The translations under genes and the position numbers were made by a program. The notes under the pieces were generated by a model, which was not told where the DNA came from, made no database searches, and saw only the letters and a list, made by a program, of their open reading frames with translations. Positions 21,603 to 28,488 of a DNA stretch of 34,721 nt are shown one piece after another. The stretch lies in contig CALLQM010000217.1 in the NCBI GenBank assembly GCA_938014855.1, forward strand, positions 1 through 34,721, given 5' to 3'. Each line of letters opens with the position of its first letter. Position 1 is the first letter of the stretch. Source of the stretch: an uncultured Clostridia bacterium. GTDB taxonomy: Bacteria; Bacillota; Clostridia; Oscillospirales; Ruminococcaceae.

Positions 21603-22760
21603 TTACTTACCGAATGCGGTGCGATAAACTTCCAAAATCAGTTCTTTTGTGCAGGGTCTCGGGTTGCCGCCTGTGCACACGTCCGCCATTGCCGCATCCG
21701 CAAGCGCTTCAAGGTCTTCTTCTTTTACGCCGATTTCTTTGAGTGTTTCCGGAATATTGACGTCATGCGAAAGCTGTTTAACGGCATCAATTGCCGCTTT
21801 GCGATACTCCGCCTGCGACATTTCGTCAACGCCTTTCACGCCCATAACGCGAGCGATTTCGCGGAATTTTTCGCCTGTGTAATCGGCGTTAAATTCCATG
21901 ACATAGGGGAGAAGAACCGCATTTGCGATACCATGCGGGGTGTTATAAAATGCACCCAGAGGATGCGCCATCCCATGGACAACACCCAATCCTACATTGG
22001 AAAATGCCATGCCGGTCACATATTGACCCAATGCCATGTCTTCGCGGCCTTTCGGGTCGTTCTCAACTGCTTTGCGCAGAGAGCGCGAAATCAGCTCGAC
22101 TGCTTTGAGGTTCAGTGTATCGGCAAGTTCCCATGCACCTAAAGTTGTGTAACCTTCAATTGCATGAGTCAGAGCGTCCATACCAGTTGCGGCGGTCAGC
22201 CCTTTGGGCATGCTGGACATCATGTCCGGATCCACAACGGCAACGACTGGGATATCGTGCGGGTCAACACAGACAAATTTTCTGCGTTTTACCTGATCGG
22301 TAACGACATAGTTGATGGTTGCCTCTGCGGCAGTTCCTGCGGTGGTTGCAACAGCAATAACCGGAACGCTCTTGTTTTTGGTTGGTGCCAAGCCTTCCAG
22401 CGATACCACATCAGAAAATTCCGGGTTATTGATAATGATGCCGATACCTTTTGCGGTATCCTGTGGAGAGCCGCCGCCAATGGCAATCATATAATCCGCG
22501 CCGGAATCTTTAAACACCTTAACGCCGTCCTGCACAATGGCAACGCTCGGGTTGGCTTTTACCTTGTCGTAAATTTCATAAGCCAGTCCATCTGCATCCA
22601 GCAAATCGGTCACTTTGTTTACAACGTTGAATTTTACTAAGTCTGCATCCGTTACAATTAAAGCTTTTTGAAATCCTCTTGCTTTTACTTCCGTCACAAT
22701 TTCTTTAATTGCCCCTGCCCCGTGATAACTAGTTTCATTGAGAATAAAACGCTTCGCCAT
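21603..22760 (-). CDS. fucO: Iron-containing alcohol dehydrogenase, lactaldehyde reductase (FucO-like)
   Basis: A 385-residue group III dehydrogenase very close in pattern to E. coli FucO throughout: RFILNETSYHGAGA, GGGSPQDTAKGIGII, TTAGTAAEATINYV, RRKFVCVDPHDIPVVA, GMDALTHAIEGY and HGMAHPLGAFYNTPHG, the last two holding the metal ligands (Asp, His, His, His). It reduces L-lactaldehyde to 1,2-propanediol with NADH, as produced from fucose or rhamnose breakdown. No aldolase or kinase of those pathways is adjacent. Start ATG 22760 with AGGAGG immediately upstream (complement). Confidence 0.93.
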   Translation of the reverse strand: MAKRFILNETSYHGAGAIKEIVTEVKARGFQKALIVTDADLVKFNVVNKVTDLLDADGLAYEIYDKVKANPSVAIVQDGVKVFKDSGADYMIAIGGGSPQDTAKGIGIIINNPEFSDVVSLEGLAPTKNKSVPVIAVATTAGTAAEATINYVVTDQVKRRKFVCVDPHDIPVVAVVDPDMMSSMPKGLTAATGMDALTHAIEGYTTLGAWELADTLNLKAVELISRSLRKAVENDPKGREDMALGQYVTGMAFSNVGLGVVHGMAHPLGAFYNTPHGIANAVLLPYVMEFNADYTGEKFREIARVMGVKGVDEMSQAEYRKAAIDAVKQLSHDVNIPETLKEIGVKEEDLEALADAAMADVCTGGNPRPCTKELILEVYRTAFGK

Positions 22761-22896
22761 GCTGTCTCCTCCTTGTGTCATTTATGAAACATCTATATAA
22801 ATCTTAGTACATATTATATAAAAGTTCAATATCAACAAAGCACAAAATAACTAGTTAAAGTTTGACTATTAATAAAAATTTATTAAAATTAACAAT

Positions 22897-22920
22897 AGAG
22901 CGCCTTGTAAAAGGCGCTCT
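22897..22920. terminator. Hairpin between fucO and the SLOG-like gene
   Basis: Perfect 10-bp stem AGAGCGCCTT / AAGGCGCTCT with loop GTAA. On the minus strand it follows the gene ending at 22943, followed by TATTGTTAATTTT, so termination is plausible but the T-run is broken. Confidence 0.6.
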
Positions 22921-22942
22921 ATCCTATGTACAAAATTTTTAT

Positions 22943-23485
22943 TTAAACTTCGATTCGAATCGGTGTTACCTGCGCGGTGTCCGGATGGATATAAATAATT
23001 CCTCTGTTTGCATCTTTTGCATCTTGAATTGTGGAGGAAACCGGATCCAGCGGACTGGTCAAGCGGGTGTCATACACGGCAAGAACAAAGTTTGCGTGAT
23101 CGATCTGATATTTCCCGCATAACCGGTAACTTTCATTTGTAAGATGGGTTTGTGTCATATGGACGGAGGTGCTCGCCGCAAGAATGGAAAAATAACGATT
23201 CCGCCAATCCGGTGTCCATTTCGTAGCTTGCTCTTCGAATGGGATGACACAATGGAGCCGGAGCCCTTTGAGCTTGTCCATCAATGCAAGAACTGCTTCC
23301 GCTCCCCACATCGGCGGGCCAACTTCACAGCTGGTGTAAAAATCAGTGACTCCGTTTTGATAGAGAATCACAATCTGACGAATCAGCTCGAGCTTGATTC
23401 TTTGACAGCGCCAATCCTCTTCGTCATAACCGAATTGAAACCTTGCGGGATGATGGCCTACCATTGCACAAGATAATGTTGTCAC
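22943..23485 (-). CDS. Divergent DUF1273/SLOG-type protein
   Basis: A 180-residue product starting at GTG 23485, nine bases after AGGAGGGGG. The N-terminus (SCAMVGHHPARF, then FGYDEED) and the C-terminal half (CVIPFEEQATKW) match the DUF1273 family (YpsA-like, SLOG superfamily), whose members bind nucleotide-like ligands. The usual central GGALGVDMWAAE loop is changed to TSCEVGPPMWGAEA (51-64): the glycines and the Asp are lost. It may no longer bind the standard ligand. A longer frame running to 23554 has no ribosome site. Monocistronic. Confidence 0.75.
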   Translation of the reverse strand: MTTLSCAMVGHHPARFQFGYDEEDWRCQRIKLELIRQIVILYQNGVTDFYTSCEVGPPMWGAEAVLALMDKLKGLRLHCVIPFEEQATKWTPDWRNRYFSILAASTSVHMTQTHLTNESYRLCGKYQIDHANFVLAVYDTRLTSPLDPVSSTIQDAKDANRGIIYIHPDTAQVTPIRIEV

Positions 23486-23604
23486 TGGATACCCCCTCCT
23501 TTCAAATGATGATAATATAGCTACATTACTATTATATACCAATCGTGTATACATTCAGTGACGTAGTCACGAACAAACTATGAAATTGAAATTATTTAGG
23601 ATGT

Positions 23605-23638
23605 AAAAGGCTCTTTTCATTTTCGAAAAGAGCCTATA
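23605..23638 (-). terminator. Terminator of the chemotaxis receptor gene
   Basis: An 11-bp stem AGGCTCTTTTC / GAAAAGAGCCT (23608-23618 and 23625-23635), with TTTTA following on the minus strand. Confidence 0.8.
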
Positions 23639-23645
23639 AAATGCG

Positions 23646-25382
23646 TCAATCGGACGTCAGCCAATCGGTTTGCTTAGGATTGTCTTTTTGATTATTGGAA
23701 TACATACGATCTTCTTTTAAAACAAACTTACTGAGCAGATCTTTCATGATTTGAGCCTGCGTGTTGAGTTCTTCGCTCGCCGCGGCACTTTGCTGTGCAG
23801 TGGCGGAATCGTTTTGTACAACAGAAGAAATCTGATTGACACCTTCGGTTGTTTGAATCACTGCATTTGCCTGCTCGTTGCTGGCTTTTGCAATTTCATT
23901 AACCAGCTGAGAAACATGCTGCGATTTTTCCACAATCGATTTGAAAGACTGAGCCGCTTCATCGGCCAGCTGGGTTCCGTTATCGACTGCGCGAATGGTA
24001 TTTTCAATCAATTCGGTGGTATTCTTGGCGGCTTTCGCGCTTTTACCTGCTAAATTACGCACTTCGTCCGCGACCACTGCAAACCCTTTTCCTGCCGAGC
24101 CTGCTCTTGCCGCTTCAACGGCGGCATTCAGCGCAAGAATGTTGGTTTGAAAAGCAATGTTGTCGATTGTTTTAATGATTTTCCCAATTTCGCTGGAAGT
24201 TTCGGTAATATGATTCATCGCCTCGATCAAACTCTGCATCTGCTGATTGCCGTGTTCAATATCCGCAACGGTCTGCATAACGGTTTGATCCGACTGTTGT
24301 GCATTTTGTGCATTAAGCTTGATTTGATCGGAAATGCTGTTGACGGTGGTGGTTAATTCTTCAATGGAACTTGCCTGTTCGGTGGCTCCCTGACTAAGAG
24401 TTTGGGCGCCGTCGGACACTTGCTCGGCCCCGCTTACAACTTGTTCTGCTGTTTGATTGATTTGTGAAAGGGTATCATTTAAATTGCGTGAGATTTGATT
24501 CATGGATGTTTTAATCGGAACAAAATCGCCCGCATAATCGAGGGTAACGGTATGCGTCATGTTGCCGTTTGCAATTTTACCGAGCACATCTGCAATGTTG
24601 TTGATATAAGACCGCAGTACGGTAATCATCTGCCGCATGCTATCGGCCAGTTGTCCGAGTTCATCCTTTGACTGATATTTAATCTCTGCGTTTAGATTTC
24701 CTTTGGACATTTTATCGGCCGCCTGCTCCAATTCCTCAATGGGGTTTGTAATACTGCGAACGATATAGAAGCTCAGGAAAATCATAATAATCAGCGAAAC
24801 ACCGGCAAACGTCATCAGCAAAGCAAACGCCAGCGTCTGCATCGAAGACCCTTCATTGTAGAAATTTGCGGCGTCTTGTGAAGAGACCTCTTCGATTTGG
24901 CTGAGCAGATCCCTTGCTTGCATTAACATCGGTTCATATTCCTGATTATACGTTTCAATGGCTTGTGAATTTTGATTTTTGCTGGAGAATTCAAATATTT
25001 TTTCTTTCGTGGCAACGGAGGAATCCATTTTGGCGATAAATTCATCAACCAGCTGGATGCTGCTGCCGGAAGAATTGGTTTTAATGACATCAAGACCGGT
25101 TTTTAGCCGTTCCAAAGCGGCTTGACATTGTTCGATATATTGATTCGCGGTCTGCGAATCGCTGGACGTACAGGATTTGATCAAATATTTTTCAGCTTCC
25201 TGCATATTCGCACGCATATTGATCGCTTGCGTTGCGACTGTATAGGGTTGTTGGTAGAATGTCGTAAAATTGGACGACAAAACTCCTAAGCAGGAAAGCG
25301 CTGTAATCGTGGTTGCAATGAAAAATACGAATGAAATTCCAAAAGCGATGAACAGTTTTTTTCTGATTTTCAGATTTTTCAT
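23646..25382 (-). CDS. Methyl-accepting chemotaxis protein
   Basis: A 578-residue receptor starting at ATG 25382 with AGAGGT upstream. A longer in-frame start is not supported. Layout: TM1 (about 10-34), an extracellular helical sensor domain of the 4HB type (35-185), TM2 (about 186-208), HAMP (about 209-260, ITNPIEELEQAADKMSKGNLN), then the long signalling coiled coil. The hairpin tip is the conserved IAFQTNILALNAAVEAARAG and GFAVVADEVRNLA that contacts CheA and CheW. No pentapeptide CheR tether at the C-terminus. No che genes nearby, so the ligand is unknown. Confidence 0.95.
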   Translation of the reverse strand: MKNLKIRKKLFIAFGISFVFFIATTITALSCLGVLSSNFTTFYQQPYTVATQAINMRANMQEAEKYLIKSCTSSDSQTANQYIEQCQAALERLKTGLDVIKTNSSGSSIQLVDEFIAKMDSSVATKEKIFEFSSKNQNSQAIETYNQEYEPMLMQARDLLSQIEEVSSQDAANFYNEGSSMQTLAFALLMTFAGVSLIIMIFLSFYIVRSITNPIEELEQAADKMSKGNLNAEIKYQSKDELGQLADSMRQMITVLRSYINNIADVLGKIANGNMTHTVTLDYAGDFVPIKTSMNQISRNLNDTLSQINQTAEQVVSGAEQVSDGAQTLSQGATEQASSIEELTTTVNSISDQIKLNAQNAQQSDQTVMQTVADIEHGNQQMQSLIEAMNHITETSSEIGKIIKTIDNIAFQTNILALNAAVEAARAGSAGKGFAVVADEVRNLAGKSAKAAKNTTELIENTIRAVDNGTQLADEAAQSFKSIVEKSQHVSQLVNEIAKASNEQANAVIQTTEGVNQISSVVQNDSATAQQSAAASEELNTQAQIMKDLLSKFVLKEDRMYSNNQKDNPKQTDWLTSD

Positions 25383-25576
25383 GAGAACGACCTCTTTCTC
25401 TGTTTCATTCCATCTGTTCAGTTCACAATATTCCAAACGCAATCGAAAAGTGCAATTTCAGTCATTCGTTCCGTTTATTTCTATTTTTATTATAGCAAAG
25501 CCTTTATACATGTTCAATAAAAAATATAGATTATTTACAATATTATATCGCAACATGTTGAGTAAAGCGAACAAAA

Positions 25577-25614
25577 GCGCATGAACGCCGCCTGAGCAGG
25601 CGGCGTTCATGCGC
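25577..25614 (-). terminator. Terminator after the ars thioredoxin gene
   Basis: A perfect 17-bp inverted repeat (25577-25593 and 25598-25614) with loop GAGC; on the minus strand it is followed by TTTTGTTC. Confidence 0.92.
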
Positions 25615-25629
25615 TGTAACATAGAAAGA

Positions 25630-25977
25630 TTAAAGAGTTTGATTTTGTAAAAGCTTCACGAGTTCTTCTGTTTTGAGCACCTTGCCATACACGATAACTT
25701 TACCGTTTACGACAAGCGCGGGTGTGCTCATGACTCCATATGCCGCGATCTGAGAAAAATCCGTGACGTGGTCGATGGCGGCATCTATGCCAAGCTGAGC
25801 TAGTGCGGCTTTGGTGTTTGCCTCCAGCTCGTTGCATTTGGCACAGCCGGAACCGAGAACCTTGATGGGTGCATCGGTTGACTCTGCTTTGTTTGCACAG
25901 CCCTGATTTTCACATGCTCCACCACAGCTGCAGCCGTTTTGTTTGTCTTTGTTTTTTCCAAAAGAAAAGAGTGCCAT
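25630..25977 (-). CDS. Thioredoxin-fold protein with Cys-rich N-terminus, permease-associated
   Basis: A 115-residue cytosolic protein. The redox motif GSGCAKC (Cys45, Cys48) heads a thioredoxin-like fold of the MTH895/TM0996 type (DHVTDFSQIAAYGVMSTPALVV, with cis-Pro in STPAL). A separate N-terminal stretch (CSCGGACENQGC, residues 16-27) carries four cysteines with spacing like a metal- or arsenic-binding site. Twelve bases after the permease gene, it is the last gene of that operon. In arsenic loci such proteins are thought to serve redox or thiol chemistry of the transported species; that role is inference. Confidence 0.85.
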   Translation of the reverse strand: MALFSFGKNKDKQNGCSCGGACENQGCANKAESTDAPIKVLGSGCAKCNELEANTKAALAQLGIDAAIDHVTDFSQIAAYGVMSTPALVVNGKVIVYGKVLKTEELVKLLQNQTL

Positions 25978-25989
25978 AATACGTTCCTC

Positions 25990-27003
25990 CTAAACAAATA
26001 AAAATTGAAATGCGTTAAATAGGTAGCCAATTAAAATAATGCCTATGGTTACGATTACGACAAAAACGCCCAACAGTTTTGGTTTTACCGCCTTGCGCAG
26101 CATAATCATAGATGGCAGACTTAAAGCGGTGACCGCCATCATAAACGCAAGGATGGTTCCCAATCCGGCGCCTTTTGCAAATAAGCTTTCTGCAACCGGA
26201 ATTGTACCAAAAATGTCCGCATACATCGGAACGCCTACCAATGCGGCGAGCACGACTGAAAACGGATTGTTGCCGCCGAGAATCGACTGAATCCATGTTT
26301 GCGGGATTAAATTGTGGATGACCGCCCCGATTCCTACACCGATAAAAATGTAGGGTGCCACTTTTTTAACCGTTGCCTGCACCTGTTCTTTGGCATAAAT
26401 AAGGCGGTCTCTACGGGTTAATTCGGGCGCATCCAAATCTACGGCTTTTGTGGTTTTGATAAAATCTTCCACATACGCGCCCATCCCGAATGCTTCAATT
26501 AGAGAACCGCCAATAACAGCAAGAACCAAACCGATCACGACATAGGATACCGCGACTTTCGCGCCAAAAATACTCATTAGCAGGATAAGCGAGCCTAAAT
26601 CGACAAGCGGAGAAGAAATCAGGAACGAAAATGTAACCCCGACAGGAAGTCCTGCGCTGGAAAATCCGATAAACAACGGAATGGAGGAACAGGAACAGAA
26701 CGGTGTAACCGTACCGAGCAGAGCGGCGAGCGTATTTGCGGTCAGACCATGAAAATGTCCCAGGATTTTTTTTGTCCGTTCCGGGGGAAAATAACTTTGA
26801 ATATAGGAAATAATAAAAATCAATACGGATAAAAGGACAAAAATTTTGATGGTATCATAAACAAAAAACTGGATGCCGCCGCCTAGACGAGTTTCGGGAT
26901 TCAATCCGATGGCTGTTACCGCTTTGCCGATTAGAGAATTGAGCCATTGCATCCCTAGTATTTGATTTTGAAAAAACAGCCATACAGCTTTTACAATATG
27001 CAT
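25990..27003 (-). CDS. arsP: ArsP/UPF0718-family permease
   Basis: A 337-residue integral membrane protein; ATG 27003 is placed by GAGGAA seven bases upstream (a GTG at 27018 is less likely). About eight to ten helices. TPFCSCSSIPLF (about residue 98) with the CSCSS cysteines and the later second signature VGVPMYADIFGTIPVAES are diagnostic of the ArsP_1 permease family, reported for efflux of organoarsenicals such as methylarsenite and roxarsone. It is controlled by an ArsR-type site in its leader and followed by a thioredoxin-like gene. Substrate specificity is not proven. Confidence 0.9.
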   Translation of the reverse strand: MHIVKAVWLFFQNQILGMQWLNSLIGKAVTAIGLNPETRLGGGIQFFVYDTIKIFVLLSVLIFIISYIQSYFPPERTKKILGHFHGLTANTLAALLGTVTPFCSCSSIPLFIGFSSAGLPVGVTFSFLISSPLVDLGSLILLMSIFGAKVAVSYVVIGLVLAVIGGSLIEAFGMGAYVEDFIKTTKAVDLDAPELTRRDRLIYAKEQVQATVKKVAPYIFIGVGIGAVIHNLIPQTWIQSILGGNNPFSVVLAALVGVPMYADIFGTIPVAESLFAKGAGLGTILAFMMAVTALSLPSMIMLRKAVKPKLLGVFVVIVTIGIILIGYLFNAFQFLFV

Positions 27004-27028
27004 GGGATTATTCCTCACTTTCTTTGGT

Positions 27029-27050
27029 TATATCTATTTTTATCGATGTA
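27029..27050. promoter_or_regulatory. ArsR-like operator in the arsP leader
   Basis: Inverted repeat TATATCTA / TCGATGTA (six of eight positions) around a six-base A/T spacer. It has the same layout and nearly the same sequence as the arsR-leader copy at 27408, and lies 26 bases before arsP. Confidence 0.6.
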
Positions 27051-27059
27051 TTCGTTCTT

Positions 27060-27088
27060 TAAAAACGCCATAAAATATGGCGTTTTTA
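27060..27088 (-). terminator. Terminator between arsR and arsP
   Basis: Perfect 12-bp stem AAAAACGCCATA / TATGGCGTTTTT (27061-27072 and 27076-27087) overlapping the arsR stop codon. It implies arsR is largely terminated before arsP, which then needs its own promoter. Confidence 0.85.
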
Positions 27089-27397
27089 AGAGCATGACGG
27101 TTTGGTTTGTTTTTGCGGGTTGACTGCGGTTAGTGTTTCCAAAAGTTTGGACGCATACGCACTTCCTTCCGGATTAATGGAATAATGTGTCCATTTGCCC
27201 TCTTTGCGGCTGGTTACGATTCCGGAATCACATAAAATTTTCATATGGTGGGATAGTGTGGATTGGCTGATGCTGAGCGCTTCAAGCAGTTTACATGCGC
27301 ACTTTTCGCCGCTTTGGAGCATTTCAAGAATCATTAAACGGTTTTCATCGCAAAATGCTTTAAACACGGCAGCATGCTCTTGATAAATGGTCGGCAC
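27086..27397 (-). CDS. arsR: ArsR/SmtB-family arsenic-responsive repressor
   Basis: A 103-residue winged-helix protein. GEKCACKLLE (residues 31-39, Cys33 and Cys35) matches the ArsR metalloid site (E-x-C-x-C-D-L) at the start of the DNA-binding helix, and LSISQSTLSHHMKIL is the recognition helix. A further Cys (102) near the C-terminus could form a third ligand. Start GTG 27397 with GAGGTG five bases upstream; an ATG shifted by two bases is out of frame. Inducer binding would release the operator at 27408-27429. Confidence 0.92.
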   Translation of the reverse strand: MPTIYQEHAAVFKAFCDENRLMILEMLQSGEKCACKLLEALSISQSTLSHHMKILCDSGIVTSRKEGKWTHYSINPEGSAYASKLLETLTAVNPQKQTKPSCS

Positions 27398-27407
27398 ATT
27401 TTCACCT

Positions 27408-27429
27408 CATATCTAAAAATATCGATATG
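27408..27429. promoter_or_regulatory. ArsR operator at the arsR promoter
   Basis: Inverted repeat CATATCTA / TCGATATG (seven of eight positions) with a six-base A-rich spacer, three bases after the -10 box, so a bound repressor would block the start site. Confidence 0.7.
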
Positions 27430-27432
27430 AAA

Positions 27433-27461
27433 AGTATAAAGGTTTACATCAATTTTGTCAA
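27433..27461 (-). promoter_or_regulatory. arsR promoter
   Basis: On the minus strand a consensus TTGACA (27461-27456), a 17-base spacer and TATACT (27438-27433). It is immediately upstream of the ArsR operator. Confidence 0.85.
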
Positions 27462-27501
27462 TATATTTTTTGTGTAAGATTTTACAACGGAGGAAAAAAT
27501 C

Positions 27502-27783
27502 ATGCAGATTGCGGTTATGACGGTAACATTTTATGCGCCGTGGGTTCATTCTTTAAAAGAAAAACGCATGGAGGTCAAAAGTTTGATTGCAAAACTTCAG
27601 CAGAAATTTCATGTGTCGGCGGCGGAAGTCGATGGTCAGGATGTTCATCAAACCATCGTGATTGGAATTGCGGCGGTTTGCAACAGCCATGTGCAGGCAG
27701 ACAGCATATTGGATCATCTGCTCAATTTTATGGAATGCAGTACACAAGCGGAAATTGTATCTGTTGATCGAGAAATTTTGTAG
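27502..27783 (+). CDS. DUF503-family protein (YlxP-like)
   Basis: A 93-residue protein, ATG 27502 after GGAGGAA. The sequence pattern (H-S-L-K-E-K-R-x-x-V-K-S-L, then a second half repeating beta-alpha) is typical of DUF503/YlxP, a small conserved protein usually found near infB and rbfA and suspected of a ribosome-related role. Here it is alone, divergent from arsR, so its usual context is missing. Function unproven. Confidence 0.85.
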   Translation: MQIAVMTVTFYAPWVHSLKEKRMEVKSLIAKLQQKFHVSAAEVDGQDVHQTIVIGIAAVCNSHVQADSILDHLLNFMECSTQAEIVSVDREIL

Positions 27784-27871
27784 TTATATAAAAGTTGAAA
27801 TACGGAACAATTTTTATAAAAAAGTTTCATAATGAATGGTTGATAGGGAAAGCTATGAGCGAGGTGAGATT

Positions 27872-28303
27872 ATGAAAGTAAAAGACATTATGTCCAAACA
27901 AGTTGCATGTGTTAATTCCAACGATCCCGTTGAAAAAGCCGCACAGCTGATGAAGCAGTATAACGTGGGTTCGATTCCGGTATGCAGTCAAAATAATGTG
28001 ATTGGAATTGTTACCGACCGTGACCTTGCACTGCGTTCGATTGCAGGCGGTCAAAATGCAAAACAGCAGAGAGTCCAAGACGTTATGAGCTCCAATCCGG
28101 TAACCGGAACTCCGGAAATGGATGTGCATGAAGCGGCGAAGATCATGGGAGAAAGGCAGATCCGCAGACTGCCCATTGTGGAAAACAACAAAATGGTTGG
28201 AATCGTCGCACTGGGTGATATTTCAGTGGAGCCGCAGCTGCAGGACAATGCGGAGCAGGCACTGAAAAACATTTCCCAGCCGAATGGCATGCAGATGTCT
28301 TAA
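27872..28303 (+). CDS. Two-CBS-domain protein
   Basis: A 143-residue soluble protein consisting of a CBS pair: the first repeat runs about residues 5-60 (IMSKQVACVNSNDPVEKAAQ, with GIVTDRDLAL), the second about 70-125 (VMSSNPVTGTPEMDVHEAAK, with RRLPIVENNKMVGIVALGD). CBS pairs bind adenine nucleotides and act as energy sensors. No effector domain is attached, so its partner is unknown. Start ATG 27872 (GAGGTGAG upstream) is preferred over the in-frame ATG at 27836. A strong terminator follows. Confidence 0.9.
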   Translation: MKVKDIMSKQVACVNSNDPVEKAAQLMKQYNVGSIPVCSQNNVIGIVTDRDLALRSIAGGQNAKQQRVQDVMSSNPVTGTPEMDVHEAAKIMGERQIRRLPIVENNKMVGIVALGDISVEPQLQDNAEQALKNISQPNGMQMS

Positions 28304-28317
28304 AACCTATTCGTTTG

Positions 28318-28357
28318 AAGAACAGCAGTTCGGTTTCGGCTGAACTGCTGTTCTTCC
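28318..28357 (+). terminator. Terminator of the CBS gene
   Basis: A 14-bp stem AAGAACAGCAGTTC / GAACTGCTGTTCTT (28318-28331 and 28342-28355) with only a weak T-stretch after it. Confidence 0.75.
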
Positions 28358-28384
28358 TTATTCATTCTTGCATAATCCGCCAAT

Positions 28385-28426
28385 GTGACTTAATCACTGT
28401 AAATGCATATTAAATGAGAATAGAAT
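28385..28426 (+). promoter_or_regulatory. Possible activator-type site and -10 box before the sulfur enzyme
   Basis: An inverted repeat GTGA-CTTAA-TCAC (28385-28397) is followed by TAGAAT (28421-28426) with no recognisable -35 box. The repeat centre would be near -42 from the predicted start site, as for class-II activators of the Crp/Fnr type. The arm spacing (5) differs from the classical 6, so the regulator is uncertain. A second inverted repeat, TTAACA-A-TGTTAA, lies at 28455-28467. Confidence 0.35.
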
Positions 28427-28488
28427 ATGGATAAGAGGAAAAGTTGTCATAAAATTAACAATGTTAAGAGGAAAGGCGGTAGCAAAAA

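Noticed and set aside
23486..23554. Longer start of the DUF1273 protein
   Set aside because: The extra 23 residues are AT-rich, lack a ribosome site and cross the AGGAGG that serves GTG 23485.
27399..27399. ATG at the arsR start, two bases upstream of the GTG
   Set aside because: It is out of frame with the ArsR coding sequence; GTG 27397 has a ribosome site and gives the family N-terminus.
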